Program-made: the position numbers and the translations under genes
Source of the DNA: Duncaniella dubosii
GTDB taxonomy: Bacteria; Bacteroidota; Bacteroidia; Bacteroidales; Muribaculaceae
Assembly (NCBI RefSeq): GCF_004803915.1
Contig: NZ_CP039396.1
Span: 1,922,001 to 1,986,000 of the forward strand
Direction of reading: 5' to 3'
Length of the DNA: 64,000 bases
The notes under the pieces: model-generated
What the model was told of the DNA's origin: nothing
The model's input: the letters and a program-made list of their open reading frames with translations, nothing else
Databases searched by the model: none
Shown here: positions 33,758-42,970 of the stretch, in pieces
Numbering within the stretch: the stretch's first letter is position 1
How the letters are laid out: each line of letters opens with the position of its first letter

Positions 33758-34891
33758 ATGCGTATCGGTTTTGATGCTAAAAAGGCAGCCTCTAATCTTA
33801 CAGGGATTGGTAACTACAGTAGGAATCATATAAACCTCCTTGCCGGAAATAAAGATTTAGAATGTACGCTTTTTATACCGGGGCGTGGAAAAGAGGAGTG
33901 TTTGGAGGCTATAACCGGTCTTGATGACATGAAAATCATATCTCCGTCAGGCAATTCTTCTATAAATAGGACTTATTGGCGTAATTTTTCGATTGTAAAT
34001 GATATTAAAAAGTCAGGAGTTGACATCTATCATGGACTTAGCAATGAGTTGCCTTTCAGTATAAAGAAGGCCGGCTGTCTGTCTGTGGTGACCATACACG
34101 ACCTGATATTTTTACGTTATCCTGACACTTACGATTTCCTGCAACGTAAAATCCTTACGCTGAAAACTCGTTATGCGTGTCGTAATTCAGACGCTATCAT
34201 TGCTGTGAGTGAACAGACGAAGCGTGATATTGTGGAGTTTTACGGCATCCCGGAAGAAAAAGTAACAGTGATTTACCAAGGATGTCACAATGTGTTCAAA
34301 CAAGTGGTTCCATTAAGCGAGCGTGAGTCAATCAGGCAGCAGTATGGGTTACCTGAAAAATACATGATAAGTGTAGGGACAATTGAAAGTCGTAAGAACC
34401 ATCGTGCAGTTATCGAAGCATTTGCAGAGGCAGCCGAGGATATTACATTGGTTTTAGTCTCAAAACGTACGCGTATGCAAAAAGATATAGAGACACTTGT
34501 TGATTCCCTTGGAATAAAAGAGAAAGTCAGAATACTAAACAACGTGCCGTTGTCTCATTTGCCAGCTTTGTATCAGGGTAGCATAGGGGCTATATATGCG
34601 TCCTATTTTGAAGGTTTCGGCATTCCGGTTCTTGAGGCTGTTACTTCAGGAGTCCCGGTAATCGCTGCGACAGGCTCATGCCTCGAGGAAGCTGGCGGAA
34701 AAGGGGCGGTATATGTCAATCCGTTTAATCCGCATGAGATTGCCGAGGCAATAAGCAGAATTTCTAACGACAGTGAATTTTGCCGTGAGCTTGTCGAAGG
34801 GGGAAAGGAGCATCTGAATAATTTTACGGACAAAGCTCTTTCTTCAAAAATCTACGACTATTATAATATGCTTCTTAATAGAAGCTTATAG
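33758..34891 (+). CDS. GT4-family glycosyltransferase
   Basis: The 377-residue protein has the GT-B fold of family GT4: the N-terminal domain starts IGFDAKKAASNLTGIGNYSRN, the nucleotide-sugar side has VGTIESRKNHRAVIEAF (about 206-222) and the E-x7-E donor motif E285-GFGIPVL-E293. SVVTIHDLIFLRYPD is typical of mannosyl/rhamnosyl transferases of this family. There is no signal or membrane segment, so it acts in the cytoplasm. It stands alone, without other sugar-transfer genes, and is more AT-rich than the neighbouring housekeeping genes, which suggests acquisition by transfer. Acceptor unknown. Confidence 0.88.
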   Translation: MRIGFDAKKAASNLTGIGNYSRNHINLLAGNKDLECTLFIPGRGKEECLEAITGLDDMKIISPSGNSSINRTYWRNFSIVNDIKKSGVDIYHGLSNELPFSIKKAGCLSVVTIHDLIFLRYPDTYDFLQRKILTLKTRYACRNSDAIIAVSEQTKRDIVEFYGIPEEKVTVIYQGCHNVFKQVVPLSERESIRQQYGLPEKYMISVGTIESRKNHRAVIEAFAEAAEDITLVLVSKRTRMQKDIETLVDSLGIKEKVRILNNVPLSHLPALYQGSIGAIYASYFEGFGIPVLEAVTSGVPVIAATGSCLEEAGGKGAVYVNPFNPHEIAEAISRISNDSEFCRELVEGGKEHLNNFTDKALSSKIYDYYNMLLNRSL

Positions 34892-34910
34892 CCGTAGATT
34901 TTCAGTTCGT

Positions 34911-35288
34911 TTAGATGCCCTGTGACGGAGTGATGCGTTTATAGATGCGGCGGAAGTTGTCGTCGGTAGCGGCGAGTTCTTCGGCATGGTCGGCATAATC
35001 GCTTCCCCATATGGCAGTGATGAGGTCTGGAAGATAGCGGCGTTCGCGGTCTTTTTCGATTACAGTTGCAATCAGGCGCGAGATGTGTTCGGCATACGCT
35101 TCGGGATTTATCGCATAAAGGTAGCGTGCGGCAGATACCATGAACTGACCTGTAGGATCGACGAGTATCATATTGTCGACCAGTTCGCCCATGATGTTGT
35201 CACATTCGCCGATGTGGTTGGCTATATATTCATATGTGAGAAGCCCGTCGGGGTCAAGAGAGAGGCGTTTTTTTAAATCTTGTTCCAT
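34911..35288 (-). CDS. Small conserved-looking protein of unknown function
   Basis: This 125-residue soluble, acidic, helix-rich protein has no signal peptide. I do not recognise a family. It has good coding character and its own spacer on both sides; the 3' end is 20 bp from the convergent glycosyltransferase end. Features visible are a pair of GELVDNMILVDPTGQF and YLYAINPEAYAEHI segments typical of small helical-repeat proteins. Confidence 0.6.
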   Translation of the reverse strand: MEQDLKKRLSLDPDGLLTYEYIANHIGECDNIMGELVDNMILVDPTGQFMVSAARYLYAINPEAYAEHISRLIATVIEKDRERRYLPDLITAIWGSDYADHAEELAATDDNFRRIYKRITPSQGI

Positions 35289-35446
35289 GGTGTCGGATGC
35301 TTGATGAAAAAAATATATTGCGGTGCAAAAATACGGATAATCGCCAAATAATCCAAATAGCTGTGTGAATTGGCCATAACGGATACAGATGTGCTCTAAA
35401 TGGATAATTTTTTGGGTGATAGAGGCACAATATGATCTAAATATGC

Positions 35447-35454
35447 TAAATTTG
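35447..35454 (+). promoter_or_regulatory. Probable -7 box of the AraC regulator gene
   Basis: TAAATTTG, 48 bp before the start at 35503. A TTTG lies too far upstream (35411) to be its -33 box. Confidence 0.35.
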
Positions 35455-35502
35455 TGGAGTGAAGTAATGAACTGTTAACATAGACATTTTCTTTTTATTA
35501 AA

Positions 35503-36414
35503 ATGGGCAAGACTGTAGAGCTCTCTCAACTCGCCTTTCTCCAGAATTTTTCTACCGAGTTTTCGACGCTTGGCGACGATTACGTGTTCACGCGCATCAC
35601 TGAGTCTGACCGCAGACCCGGGGATTTTTCAGGTGGGCCGGTGCGGTTTGACGGAATGTCGTGGCTGCTTTGTTTCGGTGGTCGCCTTGACATTGAGGTT
35701 AACCTCGTTCCGTCGACGCTCAAGGCCAATCATATCGCCGTGACCCGTCCCGATTCTTTTTTTGAAGTGAAGGATATCGACTGGACCGGTCTTGACTGCT
35801 ATGTATTGTTCATTTCAAAAAATTTTATACGCGACATCAATTTTGACCTGAACATTCTCGGTGCATTGCCTGTTCCGACTTCGGGTGTCAATGTCAGTCC
35901 CGTACAGGAAATCAGTATTGAAGAGACAGAGTTGCTGAAAGAGTATTACGATATCCTTCACCACAATACCCGTAACTCCGACAGCAATTATTCAAAGTCG
36001 ATTGCCCGGTGTGTTATCGCAGCTCTGACCTATCAGCTGATTCAGATTATATCGCGACGGATTCCGGCCGAGAGCACCGAACGTCCCCGTTCGCGACGCT
36101 CGGCTTATGTCCACGATTTCGTCGAATTGGTTCATGAGCATCATTTGCGTGAGCGGTCGGTGGCTTTTTATGCCGACAAACTGTTCATCTCTCCAAAATA
36201 TCTGTCACTGATCATCAAGGAGGCACTCGGGCGTTCGGCCGCAGAGGTTATTGACGATTATGTGATTCTTGAAGCTAAAAATATGCTTAGGTTCTCAGGT
36301 AAGAACATACAGCAGGTGAGCTATGAGCTGAATTTCCCGAACCAGTCGTCGTTCGGTAAATATTTCAAGCATCTTGTCGGGATGTCGCCTTCCGAATACC
36401 AGCGTTCAAACTAA
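35503..36414 (+). CDS. AraC-family transcriptional regulator
   Basis: The 303-residue protein has an N-terminal cupin-like ligand domain (about 45-150, beta-rich, with GGRLDIEVNL and HIAVTRPDSFFEV) and a C-terminal AraC double helix-turn-helix (about 200-300; FYADKLFISPKYLSLIIKEALGRSAAEVID, then QQVSYELNFPNQSSFGKYFKHLVGMSPSEYQ). This is the common Bacteroidetes layout. It ends 27 bp before the AAA-DUF4435 gene on the same strand, so the two probably share a transcript. It may control that gene. Confidence 0.92.
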   Translation: MGKTVELSQLAFLQNFSTEFSTLGDDYVFTRITESDRRPGDFSGGPVRFDGMSWLLCFGGRLDIEVNLVPSTLKANHIAVTRPDSFFEVKDIDWTGLDCYVLFISKNFIRDINFDLNILGALPVPTSGVNVSPVQEISIEETELLKEYYDILHHNTRNSDSNYSKSIARCVIAALTYQLIQIISRRIPAESTERPRSRRSAYVHDFVELVHEHHLRERSVAFYADKLFISPKYLSLIIKEALGRSAAEVIDDYVILEAKNMLRFSGKNIQQVSYELNFPNQSSFGKYFKHLVGMSPSEYQRSN

Positions 36415-36441
36415 TACTCTCCACCAAATCATCAAGCCGTC

Positions 36442-38061
36442 ATGAAACTGATTCTTCCTCTACGCATAGGTGCTGCACCTCTTGAGGTCGACACTTCTGA
36501 AAACCGTCAGATAATCATTATCGGAGCAAACGGTTCGGGTAAGACCCGATTTGCAAACTGTATGATGCAGGACATCGGCGACAAGGCTTTTAAAATGTCG
36601 GCGATAAAGGCTCTCTACGGACGAGATGACGAGTCGCTGATGCCGGGTTCGATAGATATGCTCTACCGGTCGGTCACAGATGGCGGTTCAGGTATAATCC
36701 GCGCTGACATCAAGGGCGAATTTGACCGGATGCTTGCTCTGATGCTCCACGAAGAGATGGAGAATCTGATAGAATTCAAGTATCGGCCGGTGGCCGAGAA
36801 CGTCGTTGATGACAGGTCAGGTAAAATAAAAGCGCGGCATGTACGGCGCGACGTTTTGCCGTCAACAAGGCTTGACAGACTGATAGGTCTATGGCAGAAA
36901 GTTTTCCCGGACAATAAGATTCTGATTGAAAGCGGCCAGATGATATTCGCCAGCGACCGTTCCGACGACACTTATTCGTCATCGAAGCTTTCGGCCGGCG
37001 AGAGGGCTGTTCTATATTATATTGGAGCGTCAATGTTTGCTCCTGAAGGCGGTGTTGTTTTTGTCGAGTCTCCCGATCTGCTGCTGCATCCGTCGTCCAC
37101 CCGTTCGTTGTGGGACAGCATAGAGCAGCTTCGCCCTGACTGCACGTTTATCTATATCACGCATGATCTGTCGTTTGCATCTACGCGCGGCGACGGCACG
37201 ACAGTCTGGGTCAAAAGCTGTGACCCGGGGCGCGGAGAATGGGATTATGATTTCATGACTTCGGCCGACGGAATAAACGATGAGGTCTATCTTGCTATCG
37301 TCGGTGCTCGCAAGCCGGTGTTGTTTATTGAGGGGGATGGTGTCAATTCGATCGATGCGAAACTCTATCCGCTGATATTTCGTGAATACACGGTCAAATC
37401 GCTTGGCGGATGTGACCGTGTGATAGAGTCGACACGCACTTTCAACAGTCTGCGTGCGTTTCATAATCTTGACGCATGCGGAATTGTCGACCGCGACCGT
37501 CGCGACGAAGGCGAGGTGTGCTATCTGCGCAAGAAGCGTATATTTGTGCCTAATGTCGCTGAGATTGAAAATATTTTCATGATTGAAGCCGTCATCAGGG
37601 CGGTTGCACGCCACTACCGACGTGACGAAAATGAGGTTTTCGCCAAGGTGAAAAAATCTATAATGCGCCTGTTTGAGTCAGATTTACGGCAGCAGGCACT
37701 GATGCACACGCGCCATATTGTCAAAAAGACGGTCGAACACCGCATCGACGGGCGGTTTGCCAACATCAACAAACTTGAGGAACATATCAACGACCTCTGC
37801 CAGTCAATCAATCCGCGTGGAATCTACGAGCAGTATTGCCGTGACTTCCGCCGTTATGTCAGCGAGGGTGACTACGACTCGGTTCTGAGGGTCTACAACC
37901 GTAAGACCATGCTGTCGGAGAGCCATGTGGCCAGAGCATGCGGATTGCGTCGCGATGACAAGGATTCATATATCAGGGCAATTCTTACTATACTCAAAGA
38001 CGACAGAGGGCCGGCTTCGGCTATACGTTCTGCAATCCGTGCCACATTCGGTCTTGATTGA
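36442..38061 (+). CDS. AAA ATPase fused to DUF4435 (TOPRIM-like): OLD/PARIS-type candidate defence protein
   Basis: The 539-residue protein has an ABC/AAA_15-type ATPase in the N-terminal half: Walker A GANGSGKT (28-35), signature LSAGE (183-187), a Walker B-like strand VVFVESPDLLLHPS (205-218) and H-loop THD (240-242). The C-terminal half (about 285-470) matches DUF4435, with LFIEGDG (Glu298) and IVDRD (Asp350, Asp352), the acidic pattern of a TOPRIM nuclease, and VPNVAEIENIF. In PARIS, AriA is such an ATPase and AriB a DUF4435 nuclease; single-chain fusions are known. The Walker B reads V-E-S where I-D-E is usual, so the normal catalytic Glu is Ser. Activity is not shown. It follows the AraC gene by 27 bp. 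Confidence 0.75.
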   Translation: MKLILPLRIGAAPLEVDTSENRQIIIIGANGSGKTRFANCMMQDIGDKAFKMSAIKALYGRDDESLMPGSIDMLYRSVTDGGSGIIRADIKGEFDRMLALMLHEEMENLIEFKYRPVAENVVDDRSGKIKARHVRRDVLPSTRLDRLIGLWQKVFPDNKILIESGQMIFASDRSDDTYSSSKLSAGERAVLYYIGASMFAPEGGVVFVESPDLLLHPSSTRSLWDSIEQLRPDCTFIYITHDLSFASTRGDGTTVWVKSCDPGRGEWDYDFMTSADGINDEVYLAIVGARKPVLFIEGDGVNSIDAKLYPLIFREYTVKSLGGCDRVIESTRTFNSLRAFHNLDACGIVDRDRRDEGEVCYLRKKRIFVPNVAEIENIFMIEAVIRAVARHYRRDENEVFAKVKKSIMRLFESDLRQQALMHTRHIVKKTVEHRIDGRFANINKLEEHINDLCQSINPRGIYEQYCRDFRRYVSEGDYDSVLRVYNRKTMLSESHVARACGLRRDDKDSYIRAILTILKDDRGPASAIRSAIRATFGLD

Positions 38062-38077
38062 CAAGGGCTGTTTCTAT

Positions 38078-38120
38078 GTCTGAGAGGGTCGTACATTTGT
38101 TATGAAACACCCTCTGAGAC
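38078..38120. terminator. Bidirectional terminator between convergent genes
   Basis: A perfect 11-bp inverted repeat GTCTGAGAGGG / CCCTCTGAGAC encloses a 21-base loop, lying between the ATPase gene and the convergent mechanosensitive-channel gene. No strong T run, so strength is uncertain. Confidence 0.5.
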
Positions 38121-38122
38121 TG

Positions 38123-39459
38123 TCATGAGGCCGAGCCGGCCGCTGCATTTGGTGCCGGATTGTTGGTTTGAGCCGATGCCGGTGGGGTGAGTGTCACGGT
38201 TGTCACGTCTGTGCCAGATGGATCATTGAACAGGCGTAGTCCGAAATCAATTGCCGTTACAGCCACATGTTCGAAAACAGCACTCTGGATGGCTTCATAG
38301 GCTGTGAAATTGGTCGTTGCTGTGAAACACCATATCTGCAGCGGTATACCTTCGCCGGTCGGTGGCATAAGCCTGACGAGAATCTGTTCGTCGCTGCGTA
38401 TGGCAGGATTGTTGAGCAGCCACTGGCACATGTAGGCTCTGAAGAGTCCGAGATTGGTCTGGTTGGAGCCATTGACCACTGCGAGACCGGGATTGTAGTC
38501 ATTATGGCCGAGCGAGCCAATCTTATCTATATAGGCTTTGATGATCGGGTATTTCCCTGTTATCTCTGAAATCATTTCTTTGGTTGCGGGACAATGGTAT
38601 CGGAGTCAATGATGACGGAGCGGGCTATCTGGCGGCATCCGCTTTCGGTCATTCCACGCCAGTTCTGGAAAGATGTCGAGACGAGTGTATAGGGCGGTAA
38701 TGTCACTATGGTGTTGTCCCAGTTCTGGACTTTTACTGCTGTCAGATTCACATCGATCACAATGCCGTTGGCTATTGTTGAGGGGACGACTATCCAGTCG
38801 CCGACGCGGAGCATATCGTTTTGTGAAAGCTGGAGTCCGGCCACGAGCCCGAGTATACTGTCCTTGAACACGAGCATAAGTACGGCTGCAAACGCGCCAA
38901 GACCGGTGAGGAGGTTGACAGGCGACTTGTTTACTACGATTGAAATACAGATTATTACTGCGATAAACCAAATTATGCCGACGGCAGTGTCAAGGATGCC
39001 TCCGAGCGGGAGGTTTTTGCTGTTGCGGGTCTCGTCAAACCGCAGCCAGATGAATTTTGTCACAGTGCATATGGCACGGCATACAACAACGACGGTGTAG
39101 ATCAGCAGTCCGCGCAGGACAATCACGCGCAATGCAGTTTCCGATGTGAATGCGAAAGGCAACAGAGCGAGCAATACAAGCGGCGGGATGATGTGGCTGC
39201 ACCTGCTGAGCACTTTGTGGTCAATAAGCTCCTTGCCTACAGTGCTGTGGCGCATGAGCATGAATTTCCTGACACCGTAGAGGACGATGTTTCGTATGGC
39301 CCATCCGATAAACAGTGCTATGCAGACTATTATCGCCGCATAGATGACTTCTTCTATCGTCTGATTTTTTTTAAGTCCGACGGCATCGAGTAGATGATGT
39401 ATATGAACAAGTAGCCATTGTGCGACTCGGTTTGAAGGAATTAGTGCGCTTAACAACAT
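38123..39459 (-). pseudogene. MscS-family mechanosensitive channel (YbdG-like), frameshifted
   Basis: The first frame (39459 to about 38590, 295 codons) has several hydrophobic segments (about 35-60, 95-115, 155-175) and the MscS pore and beta domain (LTGLGAFAAVLMLVFKDSILGLVAGLQL, MLRVGDWIVVPS, VKVQNWDNTIVTLPPYTLVSTSFQNW). The stop is caused by a frame change at about 38586-38590. The other frame continues with EMISEITGKYPIIKAYIDK, then NLGLFRAYMCQWLLNNPAIRSDEQILVRLMPPTGEG and ends at 38123. Adding one G (CCGCAACC to CCGGCAACC) restores a 445-residue protein of YbdG length. Such channels release solutes on hypo-osmotic shock. Both halves look well conserved, so the shift may be an indel error. 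Confidence 0.8.
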
Positions 39460-39528
39460 AATTGACGACTTTATGTTAGTGGTTGGACGTGAGTATATAT
39501 TTCATTAACACTTAATTCAGCTGTGCTG

Positions 39529-39560
39529 TTTGCTCGTTTGATGAAAGCTTGCTAAATTTG
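39529..39560 (+). promoter_or_regulatory. Promoter lying directly on the start of the next gene (leaderless)
   Basis: The -33 box TTTG (39529-39532) and -7 box TAAATTTG (39553-39560) are 20 bp apart, a full consensus match. The ATG at 39567 is only seven bases after the -7 box, so transcription would begin at or within a few bases of the start codon. Confidence 0.6.
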
Positions 39561-39566
39561 TCGGTA

Positions 39567-40055
39567 ATGGATTCGTTAGATACACTTTTCATCATGCTCG
39601 CTGTGTTTGACAGCGTTGAGTTTTATGTGATAGCCGCCGTGGTTGCTGCCGCCATAATCGCTTTTTCTGCAAAGGGTGGGGCGGGAGGCCCTGCGCGTCA
39701 ATACCTCCTTCCCGGGATGCTTACGCTTGCCGATTCGCCTAAAGTCCCGGCTATTGAGCTGATTTGTTGCGACGATGGTTCGGTAGTGCTCCGTCGCCAC
39801 GGTGTTGCCGGTATGAATCGGAGCGGAGCTGTCAGCCTTGCTGTTGAAGTCCGTGGCTTCGATGTCATTCTCAAGGAGCGTATGGTCTCAGGTCGTCCGG
39901 GAGACATGGAAATAGTCGATACTGCCACATTCATTCTCGATTTTATGGGGGCGGAGCGATATTTCATCAGCTACACAGCCGAAGATGCCGGACTCTTCGC
40001 CGCCACTACCCTCCATAACCGTCCCGGCATCCGTGTGTTTAAACCGATGCAGTGA
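39567..40055 (+). CDS. Small membrane-anchored protein of unknown function
   Basis: The 162-residue protein is taken from the ATG at 39567 rather than the one at 39549, because the consensus promoter occupies 39529-39560. One hydrophobic segment (about residues 8-35) is an N-terminal anchor, followed by a soluble domain with IELICCDDGSVVLRRHGV, VEVRGFDVILKERM and FISYTAEDAGLF, rich in beta strands. I do not recognise the family. It probably makes a leaderless transcript. It has a terminator at 40130-40168. Confidence 0.6.
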   Translation: MDSLDTLFIMLAVFDSVEFYVIAAVVAAAIIAFSAKGGAGGPARQYLLPGMLTLADSPKVPAIELICCDDGSVVLRRHGVAGMNRSGAVSLAVEVRGFDVILKERMVSGRPGDMEIVDTATFILDFMGAERYFISYTAEDAGLFAATTLHNRPGIRVFKPMQ

Positions 40056-40129
40056 GGTGTAAGGAACTTGCTGATAGGCTCATCTGTAATTCTGCCTGAA
40101 ATTACTTATTCCAACCTTTAAGGAAACAT

Positions 40130-40168
40130 AAAGCAGGAACGCCGGATTTGCGGCATTCCTGCTTTGTT
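40130..40168. terminator. Bidirectional terminator between convergent genes
   Basis: AAAGCAGGAA with GCCG pairs with CGGC and TTCCTGCTTT around a short loop, followed by G-TTG-T. It lies between the small membrane protein gene and the convergent GH3 gene. Confidence 0.75.
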
Positions 40169-40198
40169 GTGTAAGTCAGCGATTGAATTTATTGATTG

Positions 40199-42418
40199 TT
40201 ATTTCAGTTCGAACGGGACTGTGGCACGGATGTCGGTTGACGATGAACCGATATAGGCACGGAATTTGCCGGGTTCGGCTATCCATGAAGCGGTCTTGTC
40301 GTCGTAGAATTTAAGAGCGTCGGGAGTGATTGTGAAATTGACTGTCTTTTCCTCACCGGGAGCGAGCTCAATTTTCTCGAAACCTTTCAGCTCTTTCAGT
40401 GGACGGAGGACAGATGCCTTGTCGTCGCCGATGTAGAGCTGGACTGTTTCTTTACCATCGCGGTCACCGGTGTTTCTGACAGGAATGGTGATGGTGAGAG
40501 ATTCGTCTGAGCCGATGGTCTTGGCCGATGCGACAGGTTTGCCATAATCAAACGATGTATAGCTAAGACCGTGGCCGAATGAATAATGGGCCGGAATCTT
40601 CTTGGTGTCGTGCCAGCGATAGCCGACGAGGATGTCTTCGAGATATTCCTGATTGATTGAGTCGCCGGGGTAGGAGATAGCGCCGAAGCTGTGAGCGCCG
40701 TTGTCTTCAAGTCGGACAGGGAAAGAGAAAGGAAGTTTGCCGGAAGGATTGACCTTTCCGCTGACAACATTGGCTATCGACTTTCCGGCCATCGATCCAA
40801 GATACCACGCCTGTGCGATGGCAGGTACTTTGTCTGCCCACGGCATCTCGACGGCATTGCCGCTCAGCAGGAGGACGATGAGGTTGGGGTTGGCGGCCTG
40901 AAGGGCTTCGATGAGTTCAGGCTGACCGAAGGGGAGGGCATAGCTCTCGCGGTCGCCGGCCTCGCAGTCCTGCTGATGGTTCTTGTTGAGACCACCCACC
41001 ATTATGACAACATCGGCATTCTTGGCCATTGCCACGGCTTCGGCCCGGAGAGAATCCTGAACAGAGGCCGGAATCTGCTCGACATGAGAGTACATCGGTT
41101 TGCCGGCACGGTAGCCCTGTGCATATTTCACCTTATCGCCATAGAGGGCGCGCAGTCCGGCAAGCGGAGTCACGTTGTCCTTGACCTTCAGTTCTGACGA
41201 ACCTCCGCCTTTCATGAGGTCGCGTGTTGCGTTGTCACCGACAACGAGTATCGATTTTACATCAGGTGATAGCGGGAGGAGGGGATTTCCGCCTTTGGCG
41301 ACAGGCGAGTTCTTGAGAAGGACGATGGCTTCGTTGCCGATTTGCTCGGCCACGGCATAATGTTCGGGTGAGGCGACAGAGCCGAGGGGCTTATTGCGTT
41401 TCATGGCTGTCAGGAAGTTGAGACGCAGCATGCGCCGGGCTTTGTCGTCGAGAGTTGACATTGGAAGTTCCCCCTTTTCAAGCATTTCAAGATAGGGGCG
41501 AGCCATGTAATAGTCGTCGGTAGTGAATTCAGATTCAGATGTCAGGCCGTTTGTATATGATCCCATTTCGAGATCCAGCCCGTAGAGCGCGGCTTCCTTA
41601 GTATCGTGCGCGCCACCCCAGTCAGTCATGACCACACCTTTATAGCCCCAGTCTTCTTTGAGGATTTTGTTGAGGAGCATCTCATTGTGGCATGCGTGCT
41701 GGCCACGGATTTTATTGTAGGCACCCATGATGGTCCAGCTGTCGCCGTCGATGACTGCGCTTTTGAATGCCGGGAGGTAGATTTCGTGGAGTGCGCGGTC
41801 GCTTAGATTGACATTGATATGTCCGCGCCAGAGTTCCTGATTGTTGAGAGCGAAATGTTTCACACTCGCGCCGACACCGTTCTGCTGCATTCCTTTGATA
41901 TACGGTACAACGAGAACCGATGCAAGATAGGGGTCTTCGCCCATATATTCGAAATTACGGCCGTTGAGGGGCGTGCGGTAGATGTTGACACCCGGGCCGA
42001 GCATCACGTCCTTCTCGCGATAGAGAGCCTCTTCGCCAAGCGCGTTGCCATATTCGAAAGAAAGAGTAGGATTCCATGTGGCTGCCAGCGCCGTGAGCGC
42101 GGGGAAAGCGGTAATCGAATCGTTGGTGCGGCCTGAATAGCCCCAGTCGTTCCAGTTGATTTCTGCACGCACTCCGTGAGGGCCGTCGCTCATCCACAGG
42201 TCGGGAATGCCGAGTCGCGGAACTCCGGGAGAAGAGAATTTACCCTGTGCGTGTATCATATTGATTTTTTCCTGTGTCGTCATGCGGGATAGGGCATCTT
42301 CAACTCGCTGCTCCATCGGCAGGCTTTCGTCCATATATGCGGGCAATTCCTTTGCCGCGAAGAGGCTCAGTCCCGAAAGCATCATTGGGATTGAGAAAAG
42401 GTAGCGGATAGGTTTCAT
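40199..42418 (-). CDS. GH3 beta-glucosidase-like enzyme (xyloglucan-type locus)
   Basis: The 739-residue protein has a signal peptide (MKPIRYLFSIPMMLSGLSLFA) and both GH3 domains: the N-terminal barrel with the nucleophile Asp266 in GVVMTDWGGAHD and the substrate segment HYALNNQE, then the C-terminal sandwich and a fibronectin-III-like end (GDRDGKETVQLYIGD). GH3 enzymes of this kind remove beta-glucose or xylose from oligosaccharides. In xyloglucan loci of Bacteroides (for example the characterised B. ovatus locus) GH3, GH2 and GH31 act together on xyloglucan oligosaccharides. It is the last gene of the minus-strand GH31-GH2-GH3 set. Confidence 0.93.
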   Translation of the reverse strand: MKPIRYLFSIPMMLSGLSLFAAKELPAYMDESLPMEQRVEDALSRMTTQEKINMIHAQGKFSSPGVPRLGIPDLWMSDGPHGVRAEINWNDWGYSGRTNDSITAFPALTALAATWNPTLSFEYGNALGEEALYREKDVMLGPGVNIYRTPLNGRNFEYMGEDPYLASVLVVPYIKGMQQNGVGASVKHFALNNQELWRGHINVNLSDRALHEIYLPAFKSAVIDGDSWTIMGAYNKIRGQHACHNEMLLNKILKEDWGYKGVVMTDWGGAHDTKEAALYGLDLEMGSYTNGLTSESEFTTDDYYMARPYLEMLEKGELPMSTLDDKARRMLRLNFLTAMKRNKPLGSVASPEHYAVAEQIGNEAIVLLKNSPVAKGGNPLLPLSPDVKSILVVGDNATRDLMKGGGSSELKVKDNVTPLAGLRALYGDKVKYAQGYRAGKPMYSHVEQIPASVQDSLRAEAVAMAKNADVVIMVGGLNKNHQQDCEAGDRESYALPFGQPELIEALQAANPNLIVLLLSGNAVEMPWADKVPAIAQAWYLGSMAGKSIANVVSGKVNPSGKLPFSFPVRLEDNGAHSFGAISYPGDSINQEYLEDILVGYRWHDTKKIPAHYSFGHGLSYTSFDYGKPVASAKTIGSDESLTITIPVRNTGDRDGKETVQLYIGDDKASVLRPLKELKGFEKIELAPGEEKTVNFTITPDALKFYDDKTASWIAEPGKFRAYIGSSSTDIRATVPFELK

Positions 42419-42970
42419 CTCGTTAATATAATTGTTGCTATGGTTGTTTATGTGGTGTTAAAAGGAGTTGATTACGGTTGTGTAGGGCAATAGTCCGGGG
42501 GATGTCGCGCGGACTGTGGCCGGACCTTGAGTGTTGTCGTTGCGTACAATCAGCATCGCTTTTCCGTAGAAAGCTTTACGCTTGTTATCCTTGAACCGTT
42601 CGAGCGATATCGGAGAACCGTTATCCACACCTTCGTTGCGTCCTGAGCCTGTGACATCGAATGTGACAAGATTATCAGCCCAAGGACACAGGTTGCCGTC
42701 TTTGTCAAGAATTTCGACGAGTACGTAGCTGAGGTCGTTGCCGTCAGCCTTGATTGAACTGCGGTCAGGAGTCAGACGTATGCGGTAAGGTTCGCCGGCA
42801 GTCCTGATTTCATCTGTCGCTACAATGCGTCCGTCCTTTCGGCTTACGGCTTTCACAGTTCCGGGTGTGAAGTCTACACGCCATGATGCGTGATATTTGC
42901 CCGGTTCAGGCTTGCGCACACCCTGAGACTCTCCATTGACAAACAGTTCTATTTCATCGGCATTGTTGTA

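Noticed and set aside
33758..34891. Capsule or O-antigen gene cluster
   Set aside because: Only one glycosyltransferase is present, without flippase, polymerase or sugar-nucleotide genes.
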